Assembly (NCBI GenBank): GCA_028551475.1
Contig: CM052355.1
Span: forward strand, 20,735,580 to 20,799,579
Direction of reading: 5' to 3'
From: Casuarina equisetifolia
Lineage: Eukaryota; Streptophyta; Magnoliopsida; Fagales; Casuarinaceae
DNA: 64,000 nucleotides
Part shown: positions 1-13,111 of the stretch, in pieces
How positions within the stretch are numbered: the first letter of the stretch is position 1
Layout of the letters: the number at the start of each line of letters is the position of its first letter
Notes under the pieces: model-generated
Seen by the model: only the letters and a program-made list of their open reading frames with translations
What the model was told of the DNA's origin: nothing
Databases searched by the model: none
Position numbers and translations under genes: made by a program

Positions 1-690
1 TAAATCAACTAACTCACAACCAAGCTCTTCTACTTTAAAGGCTATGTTCTTGCTACTACCTTTGACATCCTCCTTTTTCTTTTTGTCTCCTTATCAATGT
101 TAACTCAATGTGTTTGTAGAGAGCCTAGCTCATCTAAAGATAGCTTATCTAAATCTTAAGCTTCTTATATGGTAGTTTTCTTATGAACCTAAGATTCAGT
201 TAGACTACTTAGTATTTTCTTAATCAATTCATCATTTTTGTATGATTTTCCTAGAAGTTAAGACTAGTAATGATCAATGAATCTACCAAACATTTCTTCA
301 ATGATTTCAGTGGGTTTCATCCTAAATAACTCATAATCTTAGGTGAGCATCTAAATCTTAATGGCCTTTACTCTCTTTGTACCCTTATGAGGAACTTCCA
401 ACTTATCCTATATCTTTTTTGTTATGGTACAAGTAGAGATACAATTATACTTTATTGAAGATAGTGTTGAATAAAGATATGTCATAGCCTTACAATTAGT
501 TTTCATAAGTTGACCCTCCTCAACAATTCATTTTTCTAGCTTTTTTGCAAGAATCTTTACACCAATAATAATAATAATCTTCTAAGCCTTTAAATCATCC
601 TCTATAAGACAAACTTTCATCATGCTCTTCCAATGACTGTAGTTTGTCCTATCAAAGATGGGAGACCTATTGAATGGCATAATGGTTTAT
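1..690 (-). mobile_element. Copia gag fragment, antisense, cut by the window edge
   Basis: Read on the minus strand, the stretch gives a worn Copia gag. It begins near 680 with words like PIFDRTNYSHWKSM and continues with DKLEV and MFGRF motifs, which align with the gag of the Sirevirus-like element at 33264. The rest lies outside the window. It is a heavily broken fossil; no LTR could be paired with it. Confidence 0.75.
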
Positions 691-1990
691 ATTTTCTTTT
701 AATACCTAATTAATCTCACTAATTGCATAATGCAAAAGTAATTAATATAACAAAATTTGAGTATGTAAATAGTAGACACTTTACACAAAAAAAATGAACA
801 ATTCAATCTATGAATCACCAAACAATAAACAACAAACATATAGTGCAATCAGAGCCCCATGCACATAGTTTTAAGTGATTGGAGGAACTTTCTAACCTAC
901 CTCCTTTGGCAACACATCAAAGGGTGCCAACTATATTCAATGTTGAAATTACAACAAGTAATTTTTCAAATGTACATTAACAAAGCATAGTTTACTTTGC
1001 CCTTTTATAGATTAGCATATACACAAATGATAAGGATCAAATAAGAGAAACTCACAACATATAAATTCAATCACAAATCTAGGGTTTTTTTTTTCTTTTT
1101 AGATCATTAAGACCAAAGCTTGCAAAATAGGATTTGAACAATAATAAATAGATTATAACAATAAACAAGAGTTTTCTCATATTTTGTACAACATTAAAGC
1201 ACAATAAACTTGGAATTTTGATTTGTTTCATTAAACCTAGCCTCTTTGTAATTTCCTCCTTTACACTTGAAGCTTTTTCCCTTTGGAGCTTCTTAAGTTA
1301 GTGAACATTAAGCATTTACAACCTTGTCAGAGATCATTGAGCAATTTAGAGCCTATTGAGTTCTTTCATTATTGCTAGAGAGAGAGAGAGAGAGATTACA
1401 AGATACTTCTTTTCTATCGGGTTTTTGATTTAGAGAAAGGAAAGGAAGGCTTTTCTCTTTTCCAGGTAATGCATTGCCACCTCATCAATCCTTCAATGTG
1501 GCAAGCGCATCATTACTTGTTTGAAATACATTAGCCGCATGTCCTTCTCTTTGGTGATCTACCATTCAAGCATCTCCTATTAGAATGCTTTAAGAATTCT
1601 AATTACACCTCACGAGCCTTTTCCTACCATGAGCCTCTTGAAGAGATTAACTTGTTTTGGGCTTGTTCGTTTCATTGTTCATCAAATTGTACCAAAGGAG
1701 TAAGTTTCATAGTATTGGGTTTATGAAAAATATAATCATAACAATAAAATAAATCCATCAATAATATTAACCTTATGATGTAAAGGTGTTGTTTCCCTCA
1801 AGATGCATATGTGCCATGTCCATTCTAAAGAGAGTTTTATGTGTGTATGTGTGTGAAGACGTGTTACATCCATTATAATGTGGGTTGTGTTTATATGTGT
1901 GATTTAGCTTGTTAAAGAGTGCTAGAAGGAAGTTCATAGTGTTCATATTCTAGCCATGACACCAATATTCTATTTGCAACTTCAAATTGG
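691..1990. other. Non-coding, AT-rich stretch without a recognised feature
   Basis: No gene or recognisable element was seen here apart from a short AG microsatellite near 1380. The position behind an antisense gag would fit a decayed leader and LTR, but no paired copy in the window confirms this. Confidence 0.5.
1377..1395. repeat. (AG)n microsatellite
   Basis: About nine AG dinucleotide units in a row within non-coding DNA. Confidence 0.9.
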
Positions 1991-3135
1991 TCATCCATTT
2001 GTGAATGGTAGGATGAAGAGAAGCTAAAAGCCTTTCCTTGAAGCTAAAACAAATCTCCCTAAAAGGACCTAGTGAAGGTTACATCTCAATCACACACGAT
2101 GCTTTTAGGCATCTCATATAATTTTAGCACATGTTCAAGCAACAACTTAGCCACTACTACTATTATATATGGGTGTAATAGGGTGATGAAGTGAGCATAT
2201 TTGCTCAATAGATTAACCACCACAAGAATTTATTTTTTTGCCTTATAAAAGGGGAAATCCATCAATGAAGCCTATCACCACATCCTCCAAAATGTGAATT
2301 AGGACTAGAAGTGGCTTAAGTAACTCTACAAGTGTTATTTTTTTGGCTTTTGTTCTATCAACAAACTATGCAATAGCATACACCTCCAAGGCATTCTTCT
2401 TCATTCATTTCCAAAAGAAAATTGTAGTTTTGACTATTTGTAGTGTCTTATCCAATCCTTTATGACCAACCATATGAAATTCACATAAAGCAACCGATAC
2501 GAGGGCAAAATCCTTTCATAGAAAAATACATACTTTGAAAAAAAAAGGCACAACAGATGGATTTCCCACCCACATACAAACAAAGACTTGTCCTATTTGT
2601 GGAATGAAGGATACGGATGCCAATTCAGCCTACCTAAAGGGGCAAAAGAACAACACTCTTGGACTGAGGCAAGAAAAGGAGTGTAAGGAGAAGTCATGAA
2701 ATGAAGACAAGAAGAAGGAAATTAGGTTTTGATGGATTTAGACTTCCTTTTGTGATGACAAATTTGTTTTGTGTAAGTTTCCACTTTCCTTGTCTAAAAA
2801 TGCCTATGGCCAATTACCTTTTCATTTTTTATTTGTTCAATTAAGGCTTGCTAGTTGACATCTTGCTTAACCTTTTCTTTTATACTTTCTAAGGAGAAAT
2901 GCACTAGTTAGCTTATGCCCTTAAACTCTCCTTGCTTTTATCATCTAAGATAAAGCATCACCTACTCTACCTTTATTTCTCACCCAATATACCATTTGAA
3001 ATCACAGCCCATTAACTTAGTGAGCCACTACCATTATGCCCAAATTTTTATCCATTGATCCTAAAGGAACTTTATGTGACAATCCCACTATTCTTAAGGA
3101 CTGCTTGGCACCTAGCCTTCAATCATTACTACGTA
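1991..3135 (-). mobile_element. Gypsy integrase and RNase H remnant, antisense
   Basis: On the minus strand, 2000-2500 reads as a Gypsy integrase core, with words like VVVNLLSKYAHFI. The region near 2930-3030 reads as the end of RNase H (DFKWYIG followed by a worn DALSR-like stretch). The order, with RNase H at higher coordinates than integrase, fits an antisense Gypsy pol. It is heavily broken, and no LTR pair was found for it. Confidence 0.65.
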
Positions 3136-3299
3136 AGTCTTGGATTCACTTGTTCTCTCTCAGTTGCTTAGGTTGATATATTAGGCAAGTGTACATAATA
3201 GATGTTGAGGGAAGAGATAACTTTATTCCCAAATATATATACAAATGTACAAAAGAGACCTAAAGGGTTGCCCCAATTCAATACATAACTAACCTTGGT

Positions 3300-4627
3300 T
3301 GATGATTCTATTTTTTATAGAATTATTTTAACTGTTTTAAGTTACAAATAATGTAGTTTTTGTGAGATAATATTTAAATTTTCTTATATTTATTTAAATT
3401 TTCATTGTTTGTGTAGGAAATTCAAGATAGCATGAGAAAAGAAAGAAACAAGGAAAAATGCATGTGTCAAAAAAAATTAGAAAATAATAAAAAAATGTTA
3501 AAAGTGGACCACAAAAAGAAAGGAAGAAAAGACAAAAAGACAAGAAAAGAGAAGGGATAAATGATCGTAAAAATAAGGTGCAACAAGACAAAATAAAAGG
3601 AGGGAAGAAAAAGATAAAGAGGGGTGCCACACAAGAGAAAAACTTCAAGCATGCCATAAAAAAAACAACAAGAGGAGGGCACCACTAAGAGAGAGAAACA
3701 AAGAGGAAAAAAGAAAAAGGGAGATAGGCACAACATCATACCTTTACTTTCTACAATTCCTAATTTTGTACTAATTTGTAAGAGTTTTGAAATTTTTGAA
3801 GAAAAGACAATGTGGTGACAGCTTTCTTGTTTTTAAATTAAAATCTTTGGTTTAATTTCTATAATTGCTCTTGTTTGTTACTACATTGTATTTTAAGTTT
3901 CTAATGTTAGAGCTACGATGTAACTTAATTATGATTGTATAAATTTCACGATTGCTATATTTTGGAAAAGATGATGTTTATGTGAGTTATATAATATTTT
4001 CCTTAATGCTTTTAGATAATTAACTATCATTTAAATGATCTTATTGGTATATTTGAGACTAAAAGAAAATGATATGTAATTGTTTCTTATAATAGATAAT
4101 CATAAATTAAATATGTATAGACATATCATATTGTTTTTGTGGCTTTTGGTGATAAGATGATTGAAATATCTATTGCAAATTGGAAATGTTCATAGATTCT
4201 AATGTACTTTATTTATTTTAATTTACATAGAGATATGGTGAATTAATAAATTAAGTAGGTTTGTTATACCTAGACAAAAAATAGTAAATAAATTAGGAAG
4301 TTTTGTCATCACATAAGTATTATCATTCTTGTAGGTATAAAACTTTGAAATTCATATTTCTTAGTTCTGGTGAAATTGGATACTTTAACATATTTCTTGT
4401 ATTAAGTCTATTAATTTGAATTTAGTTGTTCTTAGTTGTGAATTCTACTTTAAAGAGTAAACTAGTAATCCATTCTCAAATATTGTGATTTATTAGACAA
4501 GCTTTAAGGTTAACTCCCTATTAGTATTTAATTAGTCTAGTATTCATCAATCTTTATGGAATGGTACACTTTCTTATCATTATATTACTTGTACAACATG
4601 TTCGCTTGCATGTAAAATTTTCATGCA
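3300..4627 (+). repeat. 5' LTR of the Athila-like element
   Basis: It starts TGATGATTCTA and ends CA just before the primer-binding site. Its length is 1328 bp. It aligns along its length with the solo LTRs at 8064-9273 and 28091-29329, and in reverse with 53822-55418. Confidence 0.8.
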
Positions 4628-4630
4628 TAA

Positions 4631-4657
4631 GTTTTTAGCGTCATTTCCAAGGATTGG
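4631..4657 (+). other. Primer-binding site of the Athila-like element
   Basis: The stretch directly after the LTR resembles the TGGCGCCGTTGCCGGGGA sequence that Athila/Tat elements use to prime on tRNA-Asp. It is worn, but the position is right. The antisense relative has a better-kept counterpart just below 16039. Confidence 0.55.
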
Positions 4658-5540
4658 TTGTTTAATGCTAATTAATATTAAAACCAAATAGCTTCTGAGT
4701 GTAATCTAGCTTTTATTTTTATTTAATTTTTTTTTCTTGAAGATAGAAAAACTTCATTGTTAAGCTATTAATGTTCAAGGGCATTCTGGTGGATATGTAT
4801 GACACATTGCCAAGGAGGAAAACTTATTAATCTTGATCCAAAAATTGAAAGCATACTTAGAAGGCAACAAAGGCAACAAAGAGAACAAAGAAAGTCAAGC
4901 TAGAAGGATGGAGGACAATGATAATCCATGTAGACTTTTAAAAGATTATATTGTACCAACAATTTAAGGTACCACATCAAGCATTAAGAGGCATGCAATT
5001 TAAGTTAAAAACTTTGAGATCAAGTCATCACTCATCTAGATGTTCCAATACTCAGTGCAATTTAGTAGGCTATTAATAATCCAAATACTCACATTAAGGC
5101 TTTTTTTGAAGTCTATAACACAATTGAATATAATGGAGTCACAAATGATACTATTAAGTTAAGATTATTTTCATTCCCTTTTAGAGATAAAGCTAAAAGT
5201 TGGCTTTCTTCTCTTCCTATAGAATTGATCACTACATGAGATAATTTGGCGTAAAAGTTTCTTAGTAAATTCTTTCCTCCTGTAAAATCTACAAAAATGT
5301 GTAACATATTTCCACTTTTGCACAAATGGATAATGAATTGTATATGAAGTTCTGGAAAGATTCAAGAAGCTCCTAAATGGATGTCCACATCATGGACTAC
5401 TCATATAGTTTTAGGTATAAACTTTTTATAATGGTTATAATACAAATCTCTATTTTATGTTTGATGTAATTGTAAAAGAGGCCTTGAATAACAAAACACT
5501 AGAAGAGGCATAACTTTTACAAGAAATGACATCCAATAGT

Positions 5541-7134
5541 TATTCATGGAAATTTTAAATGCAAGTGACCATATTAAACAAGTGATATAAGAATGAGAAA
5601 GTATATCATCTTACAAAGGTTGGTAAATACTAAACTAATTAAATATTAATGGCGAGTTAACCTTAAAGTTTGTCTTGTAAATCAAAATGATTAAGGATGG
5701 ATTGAAATGATATTCTTTAAAGTAGAATTTCACAACTAAAAAAAATTAAAATTAAATGAGTAGACTCAATACAAAAAATATTATAAAGCATATGATTTTA
5801 CCATAACTACTAACTATGAATTTCAGTGATTTATACTTATAAGAATGATAATACCTATGCGATGATAGAACTTTCTACTTTATTTACTATCATTTGTCTA
5901 CGTGTAGCAAACCTACTCAATTTACTAATTTGTTATGTTTCTATGTAAATTGAAATAAATAAAGTGCATTAAAATCTATGAACATTTTTGATTTACAATA
6001 AACCTTTTGATCACATTATAAAAAGTAACTACATATTATATCATCTTGGTCTTAAATATGCAAATTAGATCATTTAAGTGATAGTTAATCACCTAAAAAT
6101 ATTAAACATAATTTCATATAACTCACACGAACATTGTCTCTTACAAAACATAGTAACCATAAAATTCATACCATTATAATTAGGTTACATCATACTTCTA
6201 ACAAATGTAAATTAAAATATAATATAAGAACAAACAAGACCAATGGTAAAAATTAAACAAAGTATCTTAAATTGAAAAACAAAAAAGTTATCACCATATT
6301 GTTTTCTCCTAAAGAAATTTTTACAAAATTCCTACACATAAGAAACAAATTAAAAGTTGTCAAAAATAAGGAACACATTATCATGTGCCACTACGTGCTA
6401 CCACTTATTCTACATAGAATGTTTGCATTTATGTTTTGCATAGATTTGGCTTGTTGAAAAGAAATCAAATATGCAAATCTATCATAAACTAAAGCAAATC
6501 TACTAGAAACTCAGCAAGAAAGAACCCAAACATTGATCTAGAGGAGAATCAAGCAAATTTGCAGGAAAGTTTCCAAAAAAGAATGTAGATCTATTGGAAA
6601 AAAGCCCAAATGACCATAACTACTACTAGAGTTGAATGTAGATGATGTTCAGGTTCTTCCTTACTAGAAATGAACATTTGGTTGTATTTTTCATGGCCAT
6701 TGCATTCTTTCAAAGTTATGCATTGTCCTGCATAGCCTCTTCTAATTTTCCTTACACAAGTCCTCCTTTCTAGTAGTCTGACCAGCATTCTCTCTCTCTC
6801 TCTCTTTCTCTTTCTCTATCTCTATCTCTCTCTCTCTCTCCTATTTTTTACTTTTCTTTATTTTCCTTATGTTCCTTTTTGTCCCAACTACTTCTCCCAT
6901 ATAAGTCCCTCTTATTTTGTCTTATGCCTAAGTTCCTTTTTCTTTCTTTTCATGGTTTTCTTTCTTCTCTTTTCTCCTTCTCCCTCATTTCCTTTTTTGT
7001 CTCATCATGATATCTTTTGCTACATAAACAACAAACATGTGAATAATTATAAGAAAATCCAAATATTGCCTCATGAACACTACATTATTTATTACCTAAG
7101 ATAATCAAAATAACTCTATAAAATAAAGTTATCA
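5541..7134 (-). repeat. Solo LTR of the Athila-like family, antisense
   Basis: A 1594-bp antisense LTR. It begins with the reverse of the usual LTR end, just before AAATTTTAAATGCAAGTG, and finishes AAAGTTATCA. It interrupts gag of the surrounding Athila-like element. No clear target duplication was found (ATAGT before, CCTAT after). It matches 53822-55418 in order and orientation. Confidence 0.75.
6789..6841. repeat. (TC)n-rich microsatellite within an LTR
   Basis: About 50 bp of CT repeats with a few interruptions, inside the antisense LTR at 5541-7134. Confidence 0.9.
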
Positions 7135-8063
7135 CCTATTGAAAGGTTACTAGTGTGTAAAGTAAGTAGAGTTCATGAAATAGGTGCATTCACTACAATT
7201 TACACACAATTTGAAGCACTCAACAAGAAGATAGATATCTTAAATGCTTTAATCATTAGAATTCATAATAGGGGCATGTGATCTTTGTGGTGAAGGACAT
7301 GCAAGCATAAAATGTCAAGTAGATAACCTTTTTGCTCAACTTAGCAAAAATGGTAATTCTATTAGGAATCAAGTAGGTAAAAAAATAATCCCTACTCCAA
7401 TACTTACAATTCAATATTGCATAACCACCTAAATGTTTCATGGAGTAATGTGAATGAAATGAGATTGCCATTAAGATTCAAGCTAGTACAAAAGACAAAA
7501 CCTAATTTAGAAGACATAGTTACCAAGATGACTAACACCCCACACATCTTCATCAAGAGAACTAAAGTGAGATTTAAAAAACAAAAAGCTTTTAAAAAAT
7601 TTAGAGGTGCAAGTGAGTCAATTGACCAATATGATCTCAAGAAGGTAGTAGGATTCTTTGCCTAGTAACGTAGAGAAAAATCTTATAGAAGATGCAAAGG
7701 CGATAACCTTAAGAAATGGCAAGCAAGTAGAAGAAGATGATGCTTAGGTGAAAAGTGCCTAAGGTAAGGACAAGGATGTCATCACACAACCTAAGGAGGA
7801 AACCAAGATCAAACTATTTCTAGATAATCCTAAGCCCTAGGTGCTTCTAGTTCCATTTCCTTAGAGATTCCAACAATATAAAATAGATAAGTAGTTTTCT
7901 AAATTTCTTGATATTTAAAAATCTACACATTAACATTCTTTTGTAAATGCTTGAGCTTAACTGGCTAGCTATGCAGAAATTTGGAAGGAAATATTGAAAA
8001 ACAAAAGGAAGTGGGAAGCGTATGAGACTATGGCATTGATTAAAGAATGGTCAACCATCCTAC

Positions 8064-9273
8064 TGATAACTTTATTTTCATAAAGTTATTTTAACTATTT
8101 TTAGGTAATAAATAATATAATGCTTATGAGAAAATATTTGAATTTTTCTTTATTTGCTTGAATTTGTCTTGTTTTTGTAACATAAGGAATCATGGAGAAA
8201 AATGATGAGCATGGAGAACATGATGTTTATTATGTGGTAAAATATGGTTAAAATATCAAGATCAAGAAAATGAAGATGGGCTTAGGCTTTAGATAATTGT
8301 TATTAGATTTTCCATTGTTGTTGGGTTTTCTAAATAATTAAAAAACCTAATCATGTTAGGAATTCAAAGCCCAATTAATATAAGAGTTCAAGACAGGTCT
8401 AAACCTAAACCCTATTTAAGAGAAGAAAAGAAGTAAAAATAGGGGAGGAGGAAATTGAGCACAACTCAAGAAAAAGGCCACGAATTCAAGGCTTTCTTGA
8501 AAAGAAGACAAAAAAGATGACAGACTTCTTGTTCTTGGATTCAAGATGCTTTCTTTATTTCTTATTATTGTTCTTCCTTATTATTTCTTTATGCTTTAGT
8601 TTACTTTTGTTAAAGTTACGATGTAACCTAATTATGATGGTATGAATCTTATGATTATTATGTTTTGTAAGATATTTTGTTTATGTGAAGTTGCATGTTA
8701 CTGTGTTTAATGCTTTTAAGTGATTAGCTATCACTTAAATGATCTGATTTGCATGTTTGAGACCGATAGGAGATGATATGCAATTGCTTCTTGTAATGTG
8801 TAACTATAAATTAAATATGGATAGACATATACCATATTGTTTGTATGGCTTTCGATATAAACTGGGAATGTTCATAGATCCTAATGCATTTGGTTTGTCT
8901 CAATTCACATATAGAGATATAGTAAATTAATGAACTAAATAGGTTTGCTATACCTAGATATAGGATAGTAAATAAATTAGGAAGTTCTGCTATCACAAAG
9001 ATATTATCCCTTTTGCAAGCATAAATAATCAACATTAATACCTAGTAATTATGGTAAAATCATATGCTCTAACATATTTCGTATATTTAGTTTTCTTAGA
9101 TTTAGTTAGTTAATCTATCATTTATCATTTAAATTTGTTAGATAAATTCTAGGAGTTATTCACCATTAGTAATTAGTTAGTCTAGTAATCATCAATCTTT
9201 GTAGGACGATATCTTTCTTATCATTATATTACTTGTTCAACATGTTCACTTATATTTAAAATTTCACTGAACA
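8064..9273 (+). repeat. Solo LTR of the Athila-like family with exact TSD
   Basis: A 1210-bp LTR that starts TGATAACTTTATTTTC and ends TTTCACTGAACA. It is flanked on both sides by CCTAC (8059-8063 and 9274-9278), an exact 5-bp target duplication. It sits between gag and protease of the older Athila-like element, whose reading resumes after it. This makes it a clean solo LTR left by LTR-LTR recombination. Confidence 0.92.
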
Positions 9274-11830
9274 CCTACAAAACAAGCTACCTCTAAAATT
9301 AAAATATCCAAGGAGTTTTACAATTCCTTGCACTATTGGACACTTTTACTTTGATAAGGTATTATGTGATTTAGAAGCAAGTATTAATTTAATGCCTTTT
9401 TTAGTTTTTAGAAAATTAGGATTAGGTGAAGTGAAAACAACCACAATGTACTTGTAATTGGATAATCGATCAATCAAATATCTAAGGGGCATTATGAAAG
9501 AAATCTTAGTGATAGTTGACAAATTCATCTTTCTTGCAAATTTTATAATACTTGACATGGAGAAAGACTTTAAAGTATCACTTATTAGGTCAACCTTTCC
9601 TAACAACAAGAAGAACTTTAATTATTGTATAGCAAGGGAAGTAAATCCTAAGAGTTCAAGATGATTCTATCATTTTTAATATTTTCACATCAATAAAATG
9701 TCCTATGATAATAGTTCTTGCTTTAGGGTTGAGATAATTGATAAATTTATGAATAAGATCTTTTATGAAAAAGTTTTCAATGATCTACTTGAAGAATGTT
9801 TGGTTCACCCAAGGGATAAGGAAATTGAAAGTGAGAAAATACAAGAGTATGCAAATCTCATGGGGGCAAATCCACCATGTTCAAAACAAAAGGCAACAAA
9901 GTTTGAAGAATTATGACAACACACAACAAAGCCTAAGCCATCAATTAAAGAACCTTCAACTCTTCAACTTAAGAGCTTACCTCCTCATTTAAAGTATGCT
10001 TATTTAGATTTAGTTTCCTCTTGGCCAATAATTATATCCTTTTCAATATTGTTGGATCCCTTTTGAGTTTGGTGGTTAAAGATGTGAAATTTAAGTTTTC
10101 TAATAAATACTTGCAAGCTTTTAACACTTTAAAGAAAAAGGTTAATATCAACACCAATCATGGCAGCGCCAAAATGGGATTCACCTTTTAAGCCAATATG
10201 TGATGTAAGTGATTCTACAAGAGGAGCTATTTAGGACAAAAGAATAAGGGAGTTTTTAAAACCATTTACTATGTTATTCAAACCTTATTAGGTGCACAAT
10301 TGAATTATTCAACAATGAAAAAATAACTTTTGACAATGGTATTTGCTTTTGATAAATTTTGTTCTTATCAAATTAGCTCTAAAGTTATAGTTTATTCTAA
10401 TTACTTTGCTCTTAAGCATTTCTTTGAAAAAGAAAGAATAAAAAAATAGGTTGATTAGGTGGATTCTATTGCCACAAGAGTTTGATTTGGAAATTAAGGA
10501 TAAGAAAGGGACTACAAATCTAGTTGCATATCATTTGTCTAGAATTCCAAATCTAAAGGAAAAAGATAGATCAATTCTAGAAAAGTTCCCTAATGAGCAA
10601 ATTTTTGTCCTCCAATCCATTAAAATTTCTTAGTATTCTAATCTTGTAAATTATTTGGTAAGTATTATTCTTCCTCCTAAAATGACATATTAACAAAAGA
10701 TAAAAGTCTTTTTTAACATTAAACATTACTTTTAGGGATAGCCTTTCTTGTTCAAAGTATGTCCAAATCAAGTTATAAAGAGATTTGTTTTAAAAGAAAA
10801 GATGGCCAACATCTTACATTATTGTCAAGCTAAAAAGGCCGGTGATCATTTTAGTGCCACTAAATTGTAACTAAGGTTTTATAGTCCAATAAATTTTAAA
10901 GATGCATATTCTTATGTAGTCTTATGTAGTCTTATGTGATCAATGTCAGGAGACTGGAAATATTTCTAGGTAACATGAGATGTCTTTAAACAACATTGCT
11001 ACGTGTTAATTATTTGATGTTTAGGGTATTAATTTCATAAGACCCTTTACACCTTCTTATGGGAAAATGTACATTTTAGTGGCTCTGGAACACGTGTCTA
11101 AGTGGGTAGAGCTGTAGTCTCACCAACAAATCATGCTAAAGTTATAGTTAAATTCTTGAGAAAAAATATTTTTACCTGATTTGGCACTTTAGGGCAATCA
11201 CAAATGATAAAGGGATATATTTTCACAACAAATAATTTGAAGCATTTTTAGGTAAGTATGAAGTTACACATAAGATTGTAACCCCTTATCACCTTTAAAC
11301 TAGTAGTCAAGTTAAGATATCAAATAAGGAAATCAAGAGAATTTTGAAAAAAAATGAATGTTTCAAGGACAACATTCAAAATGCTAATTGGAATGTATCT
11401 ATTTTGGCTAGTGTTTGGGAAAGCTTGTCATTTACTAGTAGAATTAAAGCATAAAGTACATTAGGCATTTTTGAAATTTTACATGCAATCTATAGGCAAA
11501 AAATAAATTGTTACAGCTAAATGAATTGGAGGAATTGCATGATAAGGTCTATGAGAATGCCAAATATACAACGAGCAGACAAAGAGATGGCATGACAAAC
11601 ATATATTAAGAAAAGAGTTTGAGGTTGGCCAAAAAGTATTACTCTATAACTCTTGGCTTGAATTATTTCCAAGTAAGTTGTAGTCTTGGTGGTCTAGCCC
11701 TTACATAATCACACAGGTATTTCCATGTAGAATAGTAGAAGGTGCACATGACACCCAAGGCACATTTAAGTTGAATGATCAATGTTTAAAGCCCTACTTT
11801 GCAAAAGAGTACCACTAACCTTCATCCTCC
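9274..11830 (+). mobile_element. pol remains of the Athila-like element (protease, RNase H, integrase)
   Basis: Protease: SFTIPCTIGHFYFDK then CDLEASINLMPF near 9320-9400, matching Athila proteases. The pol N-terminal region near 9690-10000 has EECLVHPRDKEIESEK. RNase H is near 10080-10560, with [15 protein letters not shown]. Integrase spans about 10790-11800, with CDQCQ, FDVWGIDF-like residues and, near its end, GTFKLNDQCLKPY. Many breaks; no intact frame longer than about 75 residues. Confidence 0.75.
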
Positions 11831-12740
11831 CTAAGTAGCAACATTGAAGATAGTTTGGCTAACAACTATAAAGTGAGCAATTCATGGGAGACAACCTAAA
11901 CATTTTCATTATTTTCTTCATTGCAAGTTTTGGACTAGGTGGTCATTATAGCTCTAAATGGACATGGCCTACAATCAGGGAAGTTTTCTTGTTTTTATTT
12001 TTCCTTTATTTTTTTCTTTTCTATTTGCATTAAAGAAAATATGCTTCATTCAAGTTCGGGGGTGAAATTTTGTTCAAATTTTTCTTTTCTTATGCCATGA
12101 TTTCATCCTTTGTTATGAATTCTTGGCATTTTTTGAGACATGTAAATTTTGTTCAAACTTGCAAGTATGACATAAGTTAAGTGAAACTTTGATTATGTTG
12201 ATCCACCTACTAAGTACTAAAAGTCCCTTATTTTTTAAATTGCGTGTATATTTAAAGAACATTCATGTGAAGTATATGATTTTCTTAGATCTCACCTTGA
12301 TCTTAGAATTTGTTTAATTTTCTCTTGAGGTAAAATCCTAGGCTATATCTAACCGAGAAAATGATTTAGGCTATCTTTAGATCAATTAAGTTTTTTAAGC
12401 CAACCTTGTTTACTTATCACTAATAACTTTATTGAGCCTTAATTCTTATTGAAGTTTTTTCCTTAATGACACCCACACATATATATCTTTTAGCATCACT
12501 AAATTATCTCATCATCCTATACCCATAAAGATGTTGACTTTTAGGATAAAGTTTACTTAAGTTGAAAAGAAGCTAAGAGGAAGGATGAAGTATAGAAAGA
12601 AGTTGATTATAATGATTGTGTGAGGCATAGTATTTGTCACTTTCACTCCAAAAAAAGTACGACATTTGCTTTAGAATATAATTTTCTTATTATCCTTTAT
12701 TAGATTCAAACCACTCAATGTTTTGAAATAGGCCACTAAG
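11831..12740 (+). mobile_element. Non-coding 3' region of the Athila-like element, first part
   Basis: It contains a GGGGG-bearing purine tract at about 12055-12064 (CAAGTTCGGGGGTG), typical of the region behind pol in Athila/Tat elements. The sequence is an inverted match of 13780-14600 in the antisense relative. It is cut at 12740 by that relative and resumes at 17452. Confidence 0.7.
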
Positions 12741-13111
12741 TGTTCAGTAAAATCCTACATGCAAGTAAATATGTCGAACAAATAATATAATGATGAGAAA
12801 ACTATCATCCCACAGAGATTGGTGGGAACTCCAAACTTGATTAGGTTTTCTAATTATTTAGAAATTCAACAATAATATAAAAACTAATAACAATCATCCA
12901 AAACCCAAGCCCATCTTGACTCTCTTGATCTTGATATCCTAACCATATTTTGCACAATACGCATCAGGTTCTTTATGCTCATCATGTTTCTTCATATCTC
13001 CTTATGGAGACAAATTTAAGTAAATAAATAGAAATTCAATTATTTTCTCACAAGCATTACATTATCTATTGTCTAAATATGCAAAATAACTCTATAAAAA
13101 TAAAGTTATCA
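12741..13111 (-). repeat. Partial Athila-like 3' LTR, antisense
   Basis: It begins TGTTCAGTAAAATCC and ends AAAGTTATCA, the two ends of the Athila-like LTR in reverse. It is much shorter than the 1.2-1.6 kb copies, so only part is present. Confidence 0.75.

Larger units (their letters stand above)
4745..8063 (+). mobile_element. gag region of the Athila-like element
   Basis: The plus strand gives Athila-type gag words: KESQARRMEDNDNPCR near 4900, FPFRDKAKSWLSSLP-like residues near 5180, and a zinc knuckle CDLCGEGHASIKC near 7275. The stretch NHLNVSWSN near 7420 is also typical. The antisense LTR at 5541-7134 lies in the middle. It is a broken fossil. Confidence 0.75.

Noticed and set aside
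843-864. A sequence resembling a tRNA-Met primer-binding site (TGCAATCAGAGCCCC)
   Set aside because: No LTR end precedes it and no gag follows on that strand, so it is probably chance.
3394-3739. Two overlapping 87-90-codon open frames on the minus strand, very rich in Phe, Leu and Ser
   Set aside because: They come from a purine-rich, low-complexity stretch of the Athila-like LTR and show no domain.
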